Part shown: positions 24,558 through 33,831 of the stretch, in pieces
How the letters are laid out: each line of letters starts with the position of its first letter
Numbering within the stretch: position 1 is the stretch's first letter
Source of the DNA: CAUPWF01 sp964369775
GTDB taxonomy: Bacteria > Bacillota > Clostridia > Lachnospirales > Lachnospiraceae
Assembly (NCBI GenBank): GCA_964369775.1
Contig: CAYJHQ010000012.1
Location: forward strand, 6,633 to 70,632
Direction of reading: 5' to 3'
DNA length: 64,000 nucleotides
Program-made: the position numbers and the translations under genes
The notes under the pieces: generated by a model
What the model was told of the DNA's origin: nothing
Databases searched by the model: none
What the model saw: the letters and a program-made list of their open reading frames with translations, nothing else

Positions 24558-24654
24558 GTTTATCACCTTTCGTGTTTTTTCTTTTAATATGCAAAATCTA
24601 AGAAGTGAATAGTTTTTCACACAAAAAAGGACCTGTAAAAACAGATCCTTTTGA

Positions 24655-25590
24655 TTATGAAGCCTTAGCCTCGGCTTTTTTCTTTTTTATAGAAACTAGA
24701 CTTTTTGCAATGTCTTCCATGTTATCTCCATGAGATTTATATTTTTCCAGCACTTGCTTTTCAAGATTCAACATGTTGATTTCTGCAAATATACCCTTTG
24801 CGAACGTTGTCTTTTTGCAATTCCAGCATTTTCCTATTACATCCCAAAAAATATCTCCAACCTCTCCTACGTTTAGGGCTAGTCGAATTCTTTGCTGCAT
24901 CGGACTTCTAGGATTTAGAAATGCTGAAGCGTATTCAAGCTTTGCCTCCATTTTATCGCTTGTGTTGTACTCATAATCTGCATAAAACTGAAGAGCATAC
25001 TCTAGCACCTTCCCAGTTGCTCGTACATCATCAAGCGCCTCGTGAAACGTAAATTCCGCGTCAGGAAACAAATGTTCCACTATTGTCCCCAACTTAAAAT
25101 TCTCAACTGTGCTTTTTGGAACAGCATCTCTCACCATTTTCAACACATCAAATCGATATTTGGGCGTAAGACTTCTATTTGTGCGCGTCAATAATCCGTT
25201 AAACATACGATTATCAAATGCTTCATTATACGCTCCCCAAATAGCTGTCTTTGCCATAAAACATCCAATGTGACAAACAGCATCATGCTCCTTTGGCATT
25301 CCTTCTAAAAGTTTGTCTGTCAAGCCAGTAATCTCTGTGATTTTAGGAGCTAATTTCTCTTCTGGGTTGATATAGATATTAAACTCATCGACAGGTGTTA
25401 CTTTGTAAACGCCTTCCTTGTATGATATATGGAACTGAACGCCTGCAAATTGAATAATCTTTGCATTTTTTCCCACACCGGTCGTTTCTGTGTCATAAAT
25501 GGTGATTTTTCTACCATCCGCAAAAATCGCCAATACTTCTTCTTTCATTGCAAGCGGATTGCGGTATGACTCTGCTTTTCTCTTTCCCAT
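24655..25590 (-). CDS. DnaQ-like 3'-5' exonuclease
   Basis: A 311-residue DEDDh exonuclease. Exo I is D-T-E-T-T-G (residues 33-38), Exo II is N-E-A-F-D-N-R-M-F and Exo III is F-H-E-A-L-D-D-V-R-A. This places it with DnaQ/RNase T proofreading enzymes. It is the second gene of an operon: its ATG follows the upstream stop within five bases, with AAGGAGGA inside the upstream gene's end. It is a candidate proofreader for the DnaE encoded at 60006..63926. A strong hairpin (AAGGATCTGT/ACAGGTCCTT) terminates it. Confidence 0.9.
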   Translation of the reverse strand: MGKRKAESYRNPLAMKEEVLAIFADGRKITIYDTETTGVGKNAKIIQFAGVQFHISYKEGVYKVTPVDEFNIYINPEEKLAPKITEITGLTDKLLEGMPKEHDAVCHIGCFMAKTAIWGAYNEAFDNRMFNGLLTRTNRSLTPKYRFDVLKMVRDAVPKSTVENFKLGTIVEHLFPDAEFTFHEALDDVRATGKVLEYALQFYADYEYNTSDKMEAKLEYASAFLNPRSPMQQRIRLALNVGEVGDIFWDVIGKCWNCKKTTFAKGIFAEINMLNLEKQVLEKYKSHGDNMEDIAKSLVSIKKKKAEAKAS

Positions 25591-25594
25591 TCTA

Positions 25595-26872
25595 TTAATC
25601 CTCCTTCTTTTCTTCCAAAGAGGTCACAAATAGACTACCTCTCCAAAAATCAAGCCTTTCTGCCTGAACAACCTTCATTCGCTTAGATTTCAGTTTTGAA
25701 ATGCGCTCTAACCATTCAATCGGGTTGTATTTTTCTCCAATGTTTTTTATCTCATCAGAGCGTTTTTTTCCTATTATCGATTGCAATGTTTTTAAATCGC
25801 TTTCTCTCACACGAACCCAAAAACCACTTTGCTGTCCTGAAAAACAATACTGCTCATAAGAGCTGTTGTTTTTTACAATACTTTTTATAACTGGTTGAAT
25901 TAGATTCTCTGGCATTTGTCCAGCATCAACTCTATGGCTAATTTTTTCTTCATGAATAACGAAACGCTCGCCTTTGTAAAAGGCATAGGCTTTAGCTCTA
26001 AAACTATCGCCAAGTGCGTCTGAAATGCAGATGTCAATACCATAGGTTAGTAGAAAGTCTGGATGTGATACTTTAATGCTTACATTAACTTGCTGACTTG
26101 CCGCAGACCAAGATACAACCTCGTAATTGAGACATTCTGATATGCGTGAAAAGATTTTCTCAAAATAATTGGTCATTTCTGTTTTAGCATACCTCGTGCT
26201 TATTAATGTGGTGATTGGTCTAAGCCCGCTCTCTGTCTCCCTATACAAGAATCTGATACCATTAGATGATGCTAGTTTTTCACTAAATAGTAGCGCAACT
26301 CCAAGCTTCTCATCTAAGCTATAAATCAACCTACTTGCATCCAGTACCGTTGATACGGATGCTAGAGCAGAATCCATAATAGGGTAATGATTGCCGTCCT
26401 TTCCGAACATCAATCCAGTCTCCATTAGTAGTTTGTGATCTGCTTCAGAGACATAAAACACCTCTGTCTCAAACACTGGCTGTCCGTCCTGTAATAAATA
26501 AGGCGTCCCCAGCGGCAACTTAAACCACGTTGAAACATAACTTGCCTTGCCAAGTGGATCTTGATATGGCTGCGTGTCTCGATGGCAAAGAACCGAATAA
26601 TCACTGTCCGTATTAAACAGTTTCGCCTCTTTCTCATAAGCCTTGAGGGCTTCTTCAAACGATTTGAGCGTCAATCCTCTCTTTAGCGACTTTGCATCCG
26701 CTAGGTTTTTTGCCGACCCTATCAGCCTCCACTGAGTATGATTCTTGTTCTTTACAAATTCAATATAGCTCTTAGATCCTGGGGGTATTATTGAATCAAT
26801 CCTTGTCAACTCGTCCATTTCTTTAAGCATCTCTGTTAATTCAGAAACGCTATTGCCTGTTGCTATTTTCAT
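25595..26872 (-). CDS. Hypothetical protein, operon partner of the exonuclease
   Basis: A 425-residue soluble protein behind TTTAGGAGGA, with CAATATGC-type element at 26908. No recognised motif; mixed alpha/beta, with a basic C-terminal section (L-K-S-K-R-M-K-V-V-Q). It is cotranscribed with the DnaQ-like exonuclease, so a role in DNA processing is plausible. Two GGAACTGAGTTCC copies (26941, 26974) lie in its upstream region, 33 bases apart. Confidence 0.7.
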   Translation of the reverse strand: MKIATGNSVSELTEMLKEMDELTRIDSIIPPGSKSYIEFVKNKNHTQWRLIGSAKNLADAKSLKRGLTLKSFEEALKAYEKEAKLFNTDSDYSVLCHRDTQPYQDPLGKASYVSTWFKLPLGTPYLLQDGQPVFETEVFYVSEADHKLLMETGLMFGKDGNHYPIMDSALASVSTVLDASRLIYSLDEKLGVALLFSEKLASSNGIRFLYRETESGLRPITTLISTRYAKTEMTNYFEKIFSRISECLNYEVVSWSAASQQVNVSIKVSHPDFLLTYGIDICISDALGDSFRAKAYAFYKGERFVIHEEKISHRVDAGQMPENLIQPVIKSIVKNNSSYEQYCFSGQQSGFWVRVRESDLKTLQSIIGKKRSDEIKNIGEKYNPIEWLERISKLKSKRMKVVQAERLDFWRGSLFVTSLEEKKED

Positions 26873-27036
26873 AATTTTTATCCTCCTAAATTTTTATTTT
26901 TCAAATTCAATATGCAAAAACAAAGTGAAAAGATATTTTTGGAACTGAGTTCCAAATTCTAAGCAAAAAAACTGGAACTGAGTTCCAAAACACTGCAATG
27001 AAAAAGACAAAGCTTTCGCCTTGTCTCTCTTTCTTG

Positions 27037-27858
27037 CTATTCTTCATCTATAGAGTCTGGATTAATGTCAATTTTCTTATATTGTCCAGCTAAATACTCT
27101 ACTCGGTATGGAATTATTTCTGTGATTGCATCTTTATATGTGTATTTCTTTTTACAGCTAGAGCATACCATCGTTGGCGTCACAACCTCTGTGCGAATAA
27201 ATCCATCCACTAACACCTCAGCGCCCTTTTTTAGATATTCTAGATCTACGTCTTTTTGCTTTCCAAACGAATACACCCAAGGTGCGTCAACTGGATCAAG
27301 ATGTCCTTGCGTTGGTATGAAGTATTTACGCTCTACAGAGATCGGATATCTGCAGCACTCTACATCACCTCTTTTATGACCTTCTGGATCTCTTGTTAGC
27401 TTTCCGATCACAAGAGCTTGATTGGAATTCTCCATATATCTATTAACTAGTGTTTTTTCTGCCATTGCCATATCATTAGCACCTTTGAAAGACTCTAGGT
27501 GATAGCATGAAATTGGATAGATTGCAAAAAATGTAGCGTTGTTTTTGATATTAATTGCTTCGCAGTGAGGGCAAGCGCTTGGCTTTTTCACTGACAATAA
27601 GTTTGCAACGCCTTTTATATCAACGATGTCATATTTTTCTTTCTTCAATAATTCATCCCACAGAGGGCTATTCCTGTCATCAAAATATACAACTAAGTCC
27701 TGCAACGCTCCTTCTTCGTACTCTCCATCCATTTTTTCTTGATTTAGGCAAGTGCGTACCACCATATGAATTTTTTCTAACCCTGTCACTCCTTCGTTTT
27801 TAACTATTGGATTCGCTCTTAGAATCCCTATCAACCTCACTTGATTATGTGTTGCCAT
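27037..27858 (-). CDS. Tandem OB-fold single-strand-binding-like protein with Cys pairs
   Basis: A 273-residue protein with two SSB-like OB folds. The first begins N-Q-V-R-L-I-G-I-L-R-A-N-P (about 5-17). The second begins N-Q-A-L-V-I-G-K-L-T-R-D-P (about 145-157), with Y-P-I-S-V-E-R-K-Y and G-A-E-V-L-V-D-G-F-I-R-T. Each is followed by a Cys pair, C-P-H-C and C-S-S-C, which may bind zinc within or beside the OB fold. It ends in an acidic tail (D-S-I-D-E-E) like the partner-binding tip of SSB. Probably the element's own SSB. A hairpin separates its ribosome site from the ATG. Confidence 0.75.
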   Translation of the reverse strand: MATHNQVRLIGILRANPIVKNEGVTGLEKIHMVVRTCLNQEKMDGEYEEGALQDLVVYFDDRNSPLWDELLKKEKYDIVDIKGVANLLSVKKPSACPHCEAINIKNNATFFAIYPISCYHLESFKGANDMAMAEKTLVNRYMENSNQALVIGKLTRDPEGHKRGDVECCRYPISVERKYFIPTQGHLDPVDAPWVYSFGKQKDVDLEYLKKGAEVLVDGFIRTEVVTPTMVCSSCKKKYTYKDAITEIIPYRVEYLAGQYKKIDINPDSIDEE

Positions 27859-27897
27859 CTTTAAATACCACGCTGAGTAATAATCAGCGTTCCTCTC
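27859..27897 (-). promoter_or_regulatory. Hairpin between ribosome site and start codon of the SSB-like gene
   Basis: GAGAGGA (about 27891-27897) is followed at once by ACGCTGA (27884-27890 complement) pairing with TCAGCGT (27870-27876 complement), then 11 bases to ATG at 27858. Folding would bring the ribosome site to normal distance. This resembles the T4 gene 38 arrangement and could be an autoregulatory site. Confidence 0.5.
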
Positions 27898-27968
27898 TTT
27901 TTATTTTTAATATGTCAAAACTGACACAGTGAGCGAGTAAAAAGAAGTGAGCTTTCGCCCACTCCCTT

Positions 27969-29477
27969 CTATATTTCGTATTCATCATCAGCATCGATTG
28001 GTACATCTAGCGGATCCCTATAATCCACTACGGACTCTCTAGACTCGTCCATATTTATGCCTTCAGCTCTTTCCTCGATTGAAGACTCGAATGGGTTTTC
28101 TCCACATTCCTCTGGCAAGAAATCCATTTTCGCCAACTCTGCCATTGTAAGCGTTGTAGTGTCTTCTAAGCTGTTTACATCAAAGCTGTATTTTAATACA
28201 AGATCTGACTCATCTAATGAATCAGGAGAACGCATACCATGCTCTATTTCATAGTATGCATGAATTTTATGTGCAAGATTTTCAATTTCAGCTTGCCCCA
28301 GTCCTCTTGCTGACTTAAAGCGCGCAACTTCAAAGTCTTTGCCATCCGTAAGCTTGATCCGATATTCAATATCTCTTGCATTTATTTTTGTATACATTCC
28401 AGAAGCTTCCTCTTGTTCTGTGAATCGCCCAGGATTACTTAGCACCTGGACAGTCTCAAGCACAGCTTTTGGAGAGAGATCATTCGGCGTTCCATAAGCC
28501 TTCAATTCCTTTGTAATAAGCTTATCATCTGTTCCGTCCAGCTTAAAGACTCCTATTGGCGTTGCGAACCCACCTTCATCGCGCCCATTTATAAACAATT
28601 GATCTGGAGCTTTTACTGACATAGTAATACGTGTTTCTTTATCTTCAAATGCAAATGTCATGGTGTTTGCCTCCGCAATCATTCTTGATTCGGCAGCTTG
28701 ATAATCTTCTCCTATTTTATTAAAATCGATAAATTGCTCAGCTCCATTCCTACTAATCATGATCCCAGTATCTAAACACTCTCCTGAAATGGTTGTGATT
28801 CCAAATGAATCTACCACACTTACTTCTCTCAAAAACTCTGCTTCTCCCATAGCTTTGTCAATAGCTGTTGCAATAGAGACGGCCTTGATAGCAACCTCTC
28901 TTTTGCTTATAGGCTCTGGTTCGATCTTAACAATTGCTTTGTATAATTCCTTTTCTCGATCCCTATAAAATCTGTCTGCTTGAATAGACTGCTCTGCATC
29001 GCCTCTCTTGACAATGACTGCGTTTTCTTCTTCATTATATGTAAGACTTACCCCTGCTGCCTTGCAAATCTCCAATATGCTTTCTTCCTGAAGTTTATTC
29101 ATCACGTTTTGATCAACGGCTCCTTCTTTTTCTGTTCTTGGCGAATCCGAAGACTGCTCCTCTGGCGACTGCTCCCTCCTACAAGCCTGTTCTTTAGGGG
29201 ATGGCTCTTTTTCCTCTTTCTCGCTTGACCTTTCTTTTTTCTGCTCCCGCTTTAAATGCTCCGCAGCCTGCCTTTCTTTTGTGTAATCATGTGGCTCTTC
29301 GCCTCCTAGTTTCGATAGCATGTTGTGAAATGCAGCCCCTACAAACCCTGCTCCGTTTATAATTGCCCCCTTTATCCACTCTGCTAATTTTTCCAACCTC
29401 TCTCTCATTGTGAGCTTTTTGACCTCACCAGAGGCTTTGTCGCTATCACTCTGTTCGTTTTTTGAATTTTCAACCAT
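27969..29477 (-). CDS. Large soluble protein with charged linker and DDEYEI tail
   Basis: A 502-residue protein with GCATATTA at 29500. It has an amphipathic start (about 35-62), then a strongly charged Lys/Glu/Ser/Pro linker (about 65-125) and a mixed alpha/beta body of about 330 residues without recognised motif. It ends D-A-D-D-E-Y-E-I. The protein at 48723..49487 ends I-D-D-E-Y-E-L, so the acidic-aromatic tail is shared between transfer-region proteins. It lies between the SSB-like gene and the type IV secretion core. It may be a transferred or coupling-associated protein; this is inference. Confidence 0.7.
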   Translation of the reverse strand: MVENSKNEQSDSDKASGEVKKLTMRERLEKLAEWIKGAIINGAGFVGAAFHNMLSKLGGEEPHDYTKERQAAEHLKREQKKERSSEKEEKEPSPKEQACRREQSPEEQSSDSPRTEKEGAVDQNVMNKLQEESILEICKAAGVSLTYNEEENAVIVKRGDAEQSIQADRFYRDREKELYKAIVKIEPEPISKREVAIKAVSIATAIDKAMGEAEFLREVSVVDSFGITTISGECLDTGIMISRNGAEQFIDFNKIGEDYQAAESRMIAEANTMTFAFEDKETRITMSVKAPDQLFINGRDEGGFATPIGVFKLDGTDDKLITKELKAYGTPNDLSPKAVLETVQVLSNPGRFTEQEEASGMYTKINARDIEYRIKLTDGKDFEVARFKSARGLGQAEIENLAHKIHAYYEIEHGMRSPDSLDESDLVLKYSFDVNSLEDTTTLTMAELAKMDFLPEECGENPFESSIEERAEGINMDESRESVVDYRDPLDVPIDADDEYEI

Positions 29478-29552
29478 ATTTATTCCTCGCTTTTATTTCT
29501 AATATGCAAATTACAACAGCAAAAAAGCTCGCATAATCGCGAGCTCTTGATC

Positions 29553-30248
29553 CTATTCCTCTTCTTTTGGCTTAATCAACCCTTTTGTTTTTAGCACCAC
29601 AAACGTTACAATAGATACAATAGCAAAAATCCCAACGAGTGCTCCAAACTTTGGCAAAAACCCTTCAAACAAATTATATTTGTCCGAATCCTGACTTTCC
29701 TCTAAAATAACTGTACTCTCATCTATATCGACTGGGCTATTTGGGCCGTCAGTTCCGCTTTCCATTGGTTTGCTGTACTCTCCATCCTCAAAATCCATTG
29801 TTGGATCTACTGTGTGTGTGTCAAAATCGTACTCGCGCTGAAATGTTGTTTGATCAAGCTCTGTAAACGCTACAGTGAGATAAGTTTCAGATTGATTCGA
29901 AGCTTTAATTACACTTGCGTGTGTGTACCCAGTTTGCTTTACAATGTCACTATCACCTTCGTAAGCTAAATCAGTAATATGATATATCCCGTCTGTTGGA
30001 AGCTTGAAAAAAGTTTCTTCTAAGAGTGGAAATGAAAAAGTTAGCGACTCTCCTTTAGCCTCACCATCTATGTCTGCTACAAAAGTAACAGATATCTCAT
30101 CTGACTCCTCAAGATATTCAGAGATAGCATCTGTTTGAAAGTCTGTCTTCACGTTTACAATCGAGTCCCCTTCTTGGCTTGCAAAAGCTGTAATACTTCC
30201 CAGTAAGCAAGTTGACAACAATGCACATGCGATTATCCGTTTAATCAT
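29553..30248 (-). CDS. Type I membrane protein of the transfer region
   Basis: About 231 residues from ATG 30248 behind AGGAGG. A Sec signal peptide (M-I-K-R-I ... A-F-A, about 1-22), an acidic extracellular beta-rich domain, one C-terminal membrane span (about 203-224) and a short basic tail. The gene overlaps the end of 30241..30882 and is translationally coupled to it. Its location after VirB4 suggests an accessory transfer or surface protein. No family recognised. Confidence 0.75.
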   Translation of the reverse strand: MIKRIIACALLSTCLLGSITAFASQEGDSIVNVKTDFQTDAISEYLEESDEISVTFVADIDGEAKGESLTFSFPLLEETFFKLPTDGIYHITDLAYEGDSDIVKQTGYTHASVIKASNQSETYLTVAFTELDQTTFQREYDFDTHTVDPTMDFEDGEYSKPMESGTDGPNSPVDIDESTVILEESQDSDKYNLFEGFLPKFGALVGIFAIVSIVTFVVLKTKGLIKPKEEE

Positions 30249-30882
30249 GCTCAACCTCCTCTCCTTCTAGCATTGCCTCAGCCTCCGCTTTGGCTCTAGC
30301 CTCTTGTAGCTGAATAGTAAGTGGATTCATTTCATCAAGCGCAGCTTGCTTTTCCGCCTCCGCCTCTTGAATTTCTTTCATAAGCTCAGACTCCATTTGC
30401 GCCGACTCAGCCTCAAATTCCTTTATATATTGTTCGTAATCGCTATTTTCTGTAGCAAATACCTGCGAGCCCTCGTGATTAAAAGATACCACTAGTTTTT
30501 TACCACTCGTCCCTAAACTAAAGAGCTCTGCGTATACGATGTCGGATAATACTATAACCACTTCTCCCTTGAAGAAATAAGGTACAATCATCATTGATAG
30601 CAGATCCTTCTTGTTTGTTTTGATTTCCTCGATTGCTTTTCGCGCCGTCTCGTAATCTGGTGGCTGAATTAGAATTGTGACCGTTGTGCATCCCCCTTTG
30701 TGGTAAAGCTCTACCACCCCATCACCGAATACCAAAGTTGTCGCAGTTGGGTTTTCTTCTACGGTTTCTATTGACAGCGATGCTGCACTTACAGCCACTC
30801 CATTTTGATCTCTTCCGCTGGTTAGTAGAAACAGTTCATCCCAACTGATATCCACTGCCTCATTATTTATATTTACTTCCAT
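30241..30882 (-). CDS. Transfer-region hypothetical protein with C-terminal coiled coil
   Basis: A 213-residue protein behind AAAAGGAGAAG, following the VirB4 gene after a short hairpin (GCGGCATTGCCGC near 30905-30920). A beta-rich N-terminal half is followed by a Glu/Ala-rich helix from about residue 155, with heptad spacing. No membrane segment. It is probably in the same operon as 29553..30248. Function unknown. Confidence 0.7.
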   Translation of the reverse strand: MEVNINNEAVDISWDELFLLTSGRDQNGVAVSAASLSIETVEENPTATTLVFGDGVVELYHKGGCTTVTILIQPPDYETARKAIEEIKTNKKDLLSMMIVPYFFKGEVVIVLSDIVYAELFSLGTSGKKLVVSFNHEGSQVFATENSDYEQYIKEFEAESAQMESELMKEIQEAEAEKQAALDEMNPLTIQLQEARAKAEAEAMLEGEEVEHD

Positions 30883-30928
30883 TTTCTTCTCCTTTTATTG
30901 CGCCCGCGGCAATGCCGCAGACGTAGTT

Positions 30929-33325
30929 TTAATCTTCTTCTAGCTTGGTTGACATTGCCTTGTAAAGCCTTGAATCTGTTGGAAAGCTATCATCCATAGG
31001 TATCTGACTTTCGCCAATCCTAAGCAGCCCCATCCCTGGTTTGGTAGAGCTGATATAGTCTTGCTCAATAGCCGATATCCCAAGCATTGTTGATAATTGC
31101 GCCTTATTAACAGCCGATTGCTTAAACAGCATTACAAAGTTTGATGTGTTGATGATGGCTCTTGCCTCTTCGCTTTTTAACATATCCTCCACATTCTGAG
31201 TGATGGCTGTTGGTACGCCTCCCCACTTTCTTGCCCTCTTCCAAATTTCAGAGATGTAAGATGCAGATGTAGGTTTTTGCATTAAGATATAAAACTCATC
31301 AATGTAAAACCATGTGCGAGTGCCCTTTCCGCGATTTTCAATCATCTTATTCCAAATGTTATCTAAACAGATTTGAAGTCCCATTTCCTTTAATGCACTT
31401 TCTCGACCAATATCTCGGATGTCATACACCGTAAATCGGTTTGTGATATCTACATTTGTCTTTTTGGAAAAAATGTCCATCCCCCCAATAACATACTGTT
31501 CTAATGTGATAGCAAGAGTTCTTGCATCCATCTCTGGCTGTTCGTTTAATTCATCCCAGAAATCTTGCATAGTTGGAGCGTGCTCCAAATCAATCGACTT
31601 TCCAGTAGCCTCTAAATACTCTAGATATGGTCTGTAAATTTTTGTCACACATCTGTCGATAATGGACTGGTGTGACGATGTTAGCCCGTATTTCCCTGAT
31701 GCAATCTCGCAAATAGTCTGAATAAATCCACTTTTAATCTTGACAGCATCGCCTCCGGTTCCACCATTTTCAATATTTAGATCGAACGGATTGATATAGT
31801 TATTCATCCCTTTTGCTATTTTGATTACCGAGCCACCAAAAGCTTCTGCTAATGCCACATACTCTCCCTCTGGATCTACAACATATACTTGATCATCTGT
31901 ATTTAAAAGCACACTAATCATTTCTTTCTTAGCCGCAAATGATTTACCAGATCCTGGCATACCCAATATACATCCGCAAGGGTTAATATCTGTCGCTCTG
32001 TTATAAAGAATCATATTTTTGCTTGATGCATTTAATCCATAGTATATTCCTTTGGGCTGAATTACATCTTTTACATTGAATGGAATAATTGATGATAAGG
32101 TGTATGTTGTCATTAATCGCTCAATAGCTAACTTGGAGTGACCGAGTGGTAGCGACGCATTAAAGCCTCTTTCCATTTCTATACCTAACGGAGACACCGC
32201 AATTAGATGTCTGCTGGCTACCATCTTCAACTGATGCTCAAACTTCGCCAGTCCCTCATAGTCATCAGCAAAGAGCGTTATTACAATGTTTGTGGTGAAT
32301 AATCGAACATCATTCGTCAAGTCATCTGTAAGCTCCATAACTTCATTCTTCGCATGCTGTAAATCTGGCGAGATAAGGCTTGGATCATACCCTCCCTTGC
32401 TAGCTTTTTTTTGTAGCTCTATTAAGTTGTCTGCTATGTCAATGTTTCTATTTTTTAATAATTTCGCTGCCTCGGCATGAGGAATTGTTTTAAAATAAGC
32501 ACTCACAAGTAGGTTGGTTGACATTGAAGCCAGGTCTACTAGCAGCGACCCTTTTATCCATGTTGGATAATTTGCTATAAAGTATGTCTTTGCCACAGTC
32601 CCCTCCATCTGCACGCCTTTTGAGTTAAAGTTTAACACTGGTGGAGCTATCAAGTCCTTTGTGGTGATACCCTGCTTGTTTAAGTGATCTAAGTTATAAC
32701 TTTCCACCAACTCCCCATTTACCATTTTTGTTTGGTAGAGTGGTGTTGTGTTTTTTGGGTTGTAAATCTGGTTCAGGATCTCTAACCGATCTCGAATTGT
32801 TAAAACAGACGGCTCATACTTTGTAATTTTTGACACCTGCTCAATTACACTTGAGTCGATTTGGGCAAATTGCTCTTTAGCTACCCTAATATCTTCCACC
32901 TCTGCAGTCACGGTTAGAATCCGAATGGTTTGAAGGTTGTTTTTTGCCCCCAGCATTTTTTTAGTTAGCATCTCATTGTACTCTTCTCTGTATGTATCTA
33001 ACGCGTCATCTCTGTAATTCACCAATGTAGTCTCTTTAAACGCCTCTTCAGCAATTGTCTTATTGAACAAGGTTAGCTGTACTGACAGTGGTTCTTCAAA
33101 CGTCCCTATAAATGCTGCGTACTCGCTAGACAGTTTTTGTTGATCTTCATCATCCACCGTAACGAAGTTGATATCTGGCCATAAATAAGACTTTGAAAAA
33201 ACCCCCTCCGCCACTTCGATAATGCCATCTTTATAAACTGACTTATAAGGAATGCTCTGAGTGATCGAGTGTGGCGTCACTTCCTTCGTTTTTTTCTTTT
33301 GTTTCTTTTTTCTAAATGGAATCAT
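30929..33325 (-). CDS. virB4: VirB4-family conjugation ATPase
   Basis: A 798-residue ATPase. Walker A is G-M-P-G-S-G-K-S near residue 450, followed by V-Y-V-V-D-P-E-G-E-Y, I-N-P-F-D-L-N, the Walker B W-F-Y-I-D-E-F-Y near 660, and the VirB4-type T-Q-N-V-E-D-M-L-K-S-E-E-A-R-A-I-I-N-T-S motif. It powers assembly and transfer in the type IV secretion channel at the inner face of the membrane. It sits behind the PrgI-like and VirB6-like genes, the usual Gram-positive order. It has its own GCATATTA (33353). Confidence 0.95.
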   Translation of the reverse strand: MIPFRKKKQKKKTKEVTPHSITQSIPYKSVYKDGIIEVAEGVFSKSYLWPDINFVTVDDEDQQKLSSEYAAFIGTFEEPLSVQLTLFNKTIAEEAFKETTLVNYRDDALDTYREEYNEMLTKKMLGAKNNLQTIRILTVTAEVEDIRVAKEQFAQIDSSVIEQVSKITKYEPSVLTIRDRLEILNQIYNPKNTTPLYQTKMVNGELVESYNLDHLNKQGITTKDLIAPPVLNFNSKGVQMEGTVAKTYFIANYPTWIKGSLLVDLASMSTNLLVSAYFKTIPHAEAAKLLKNRNIDIADNLIELQKKASKGGYDPSLISPDLQHAKNEVMELTDDLTNDVRLFTTNIVITLFADDYEGLAKFEHQLKMVASRHLIAVSPLGIEMERGFNASLPLGHSKLAIERLMTTYTLSSIIPFNVKDVIQPKGIYYGLNASSKNMILYNRATDINPCGCILGMPGSGKSFAAKKEMISVLLNTDDQVYVVDPEGEYVALAEAFGGSVIKIAKGMNNYINPFDLNIENGGTGGDAVKIKSGFIQTICEIASGKYGLTSSHQSIIDRCVTKIYRPYLEYLEATGKSIDLEHAPTMQDFWDELNEQPEMDARTLAITLEQYVIGGMDIFSKKTNVDITNRFTVYDIRDIGRESALKEMGLQICLDNIWNKMIENRGKGTRTWFYIDEFYILMQKPTSASYISEIWKRARKWGGVPTAITQNVEDMLKSEEARAIINTSNFVMLFKQSAVNKAQLSTMLGISAIEQDYISSTKPGMGLLRIGESQIPMDDSFPTDSRLYKAMSTKLEED

Positions 33326-33426
33326 ATAGTACCCTTTCTTATGTTTTTTCTTTAATATGCTAAAAATAAACCCATGTGCAGGAAATTTTTCAAAAAGAAA
33401 GACGGAACTGAGTTCCGCCGCTTTCT

Positions 33427-33819
33427 TTACTTAATCGGAATCGAATCTGGATTTTCCTTATAAATCTTCTTCAATTGCCGCTTTTTTGTTATTTTTCTTG
33501 CTTTTTTCTTTGTAATCTTAGACATTGCTTTTCGCCGCTCTGGCCTCTTGAGAGATGGAATCAGTACCATAATCACGTATTTGTGAAACGGCAATCCCGA
33601 CAGCTCAACAAACCCAACAGCCATGATTGGCAATGAGAACATTGTCAATACAAACACCACCACATCAGATGATATATTTAGTGGATTCAAAATCAAAAAC
33701 CACAGTACAGCATCTACGATCAACGCAACAACAATGCTAAGCGCCTGAGTCGTTGTAAACGACCCTATTGTTTTTGCTTTATACTTTCTAACATCTCTTG
33801 GCACCTTACTCGATATCAT
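33427..33819 (-). CDS. PrgI/VirB3-like conjugation protein
   Basis: A 130-residue membrane protein. It opens with V-P-R-D-V-R-K-Y-K-A-K, typical of the PrgI family, has two close membrane spans (about 27-70), and ends in a very basic tail. PrgI-type proteins act like VirB3, docking VirB4 at the channel. It follows the VirB6-like gene by 12 bases with AGGAGG, so the two are cotranscribed. Its terminator stem contains a GGAACTGAGTTCC copy (33404). Confidence 0.85.
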   Translation of the reverse strand: MISSKVPRDVRKYKAKTIGSFTTTQALSIVVALIVDAVLWFLILNPLNISSDVVVFVLTMFSLPIMAVGFVELSGLPFHKYVIMVLIPSLKRPERRKAMSKITKKKARKITKKRQLKKIYKENPDSIPIK

Positions 33820-33831
33820 AAATCCTCCTTT

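Noticed and set aside
26425..26658. Minus-strand 77-codon gene
   Set aside because: Shadow frame fully inside 25595..26872, which has the better ribosome site and composition.
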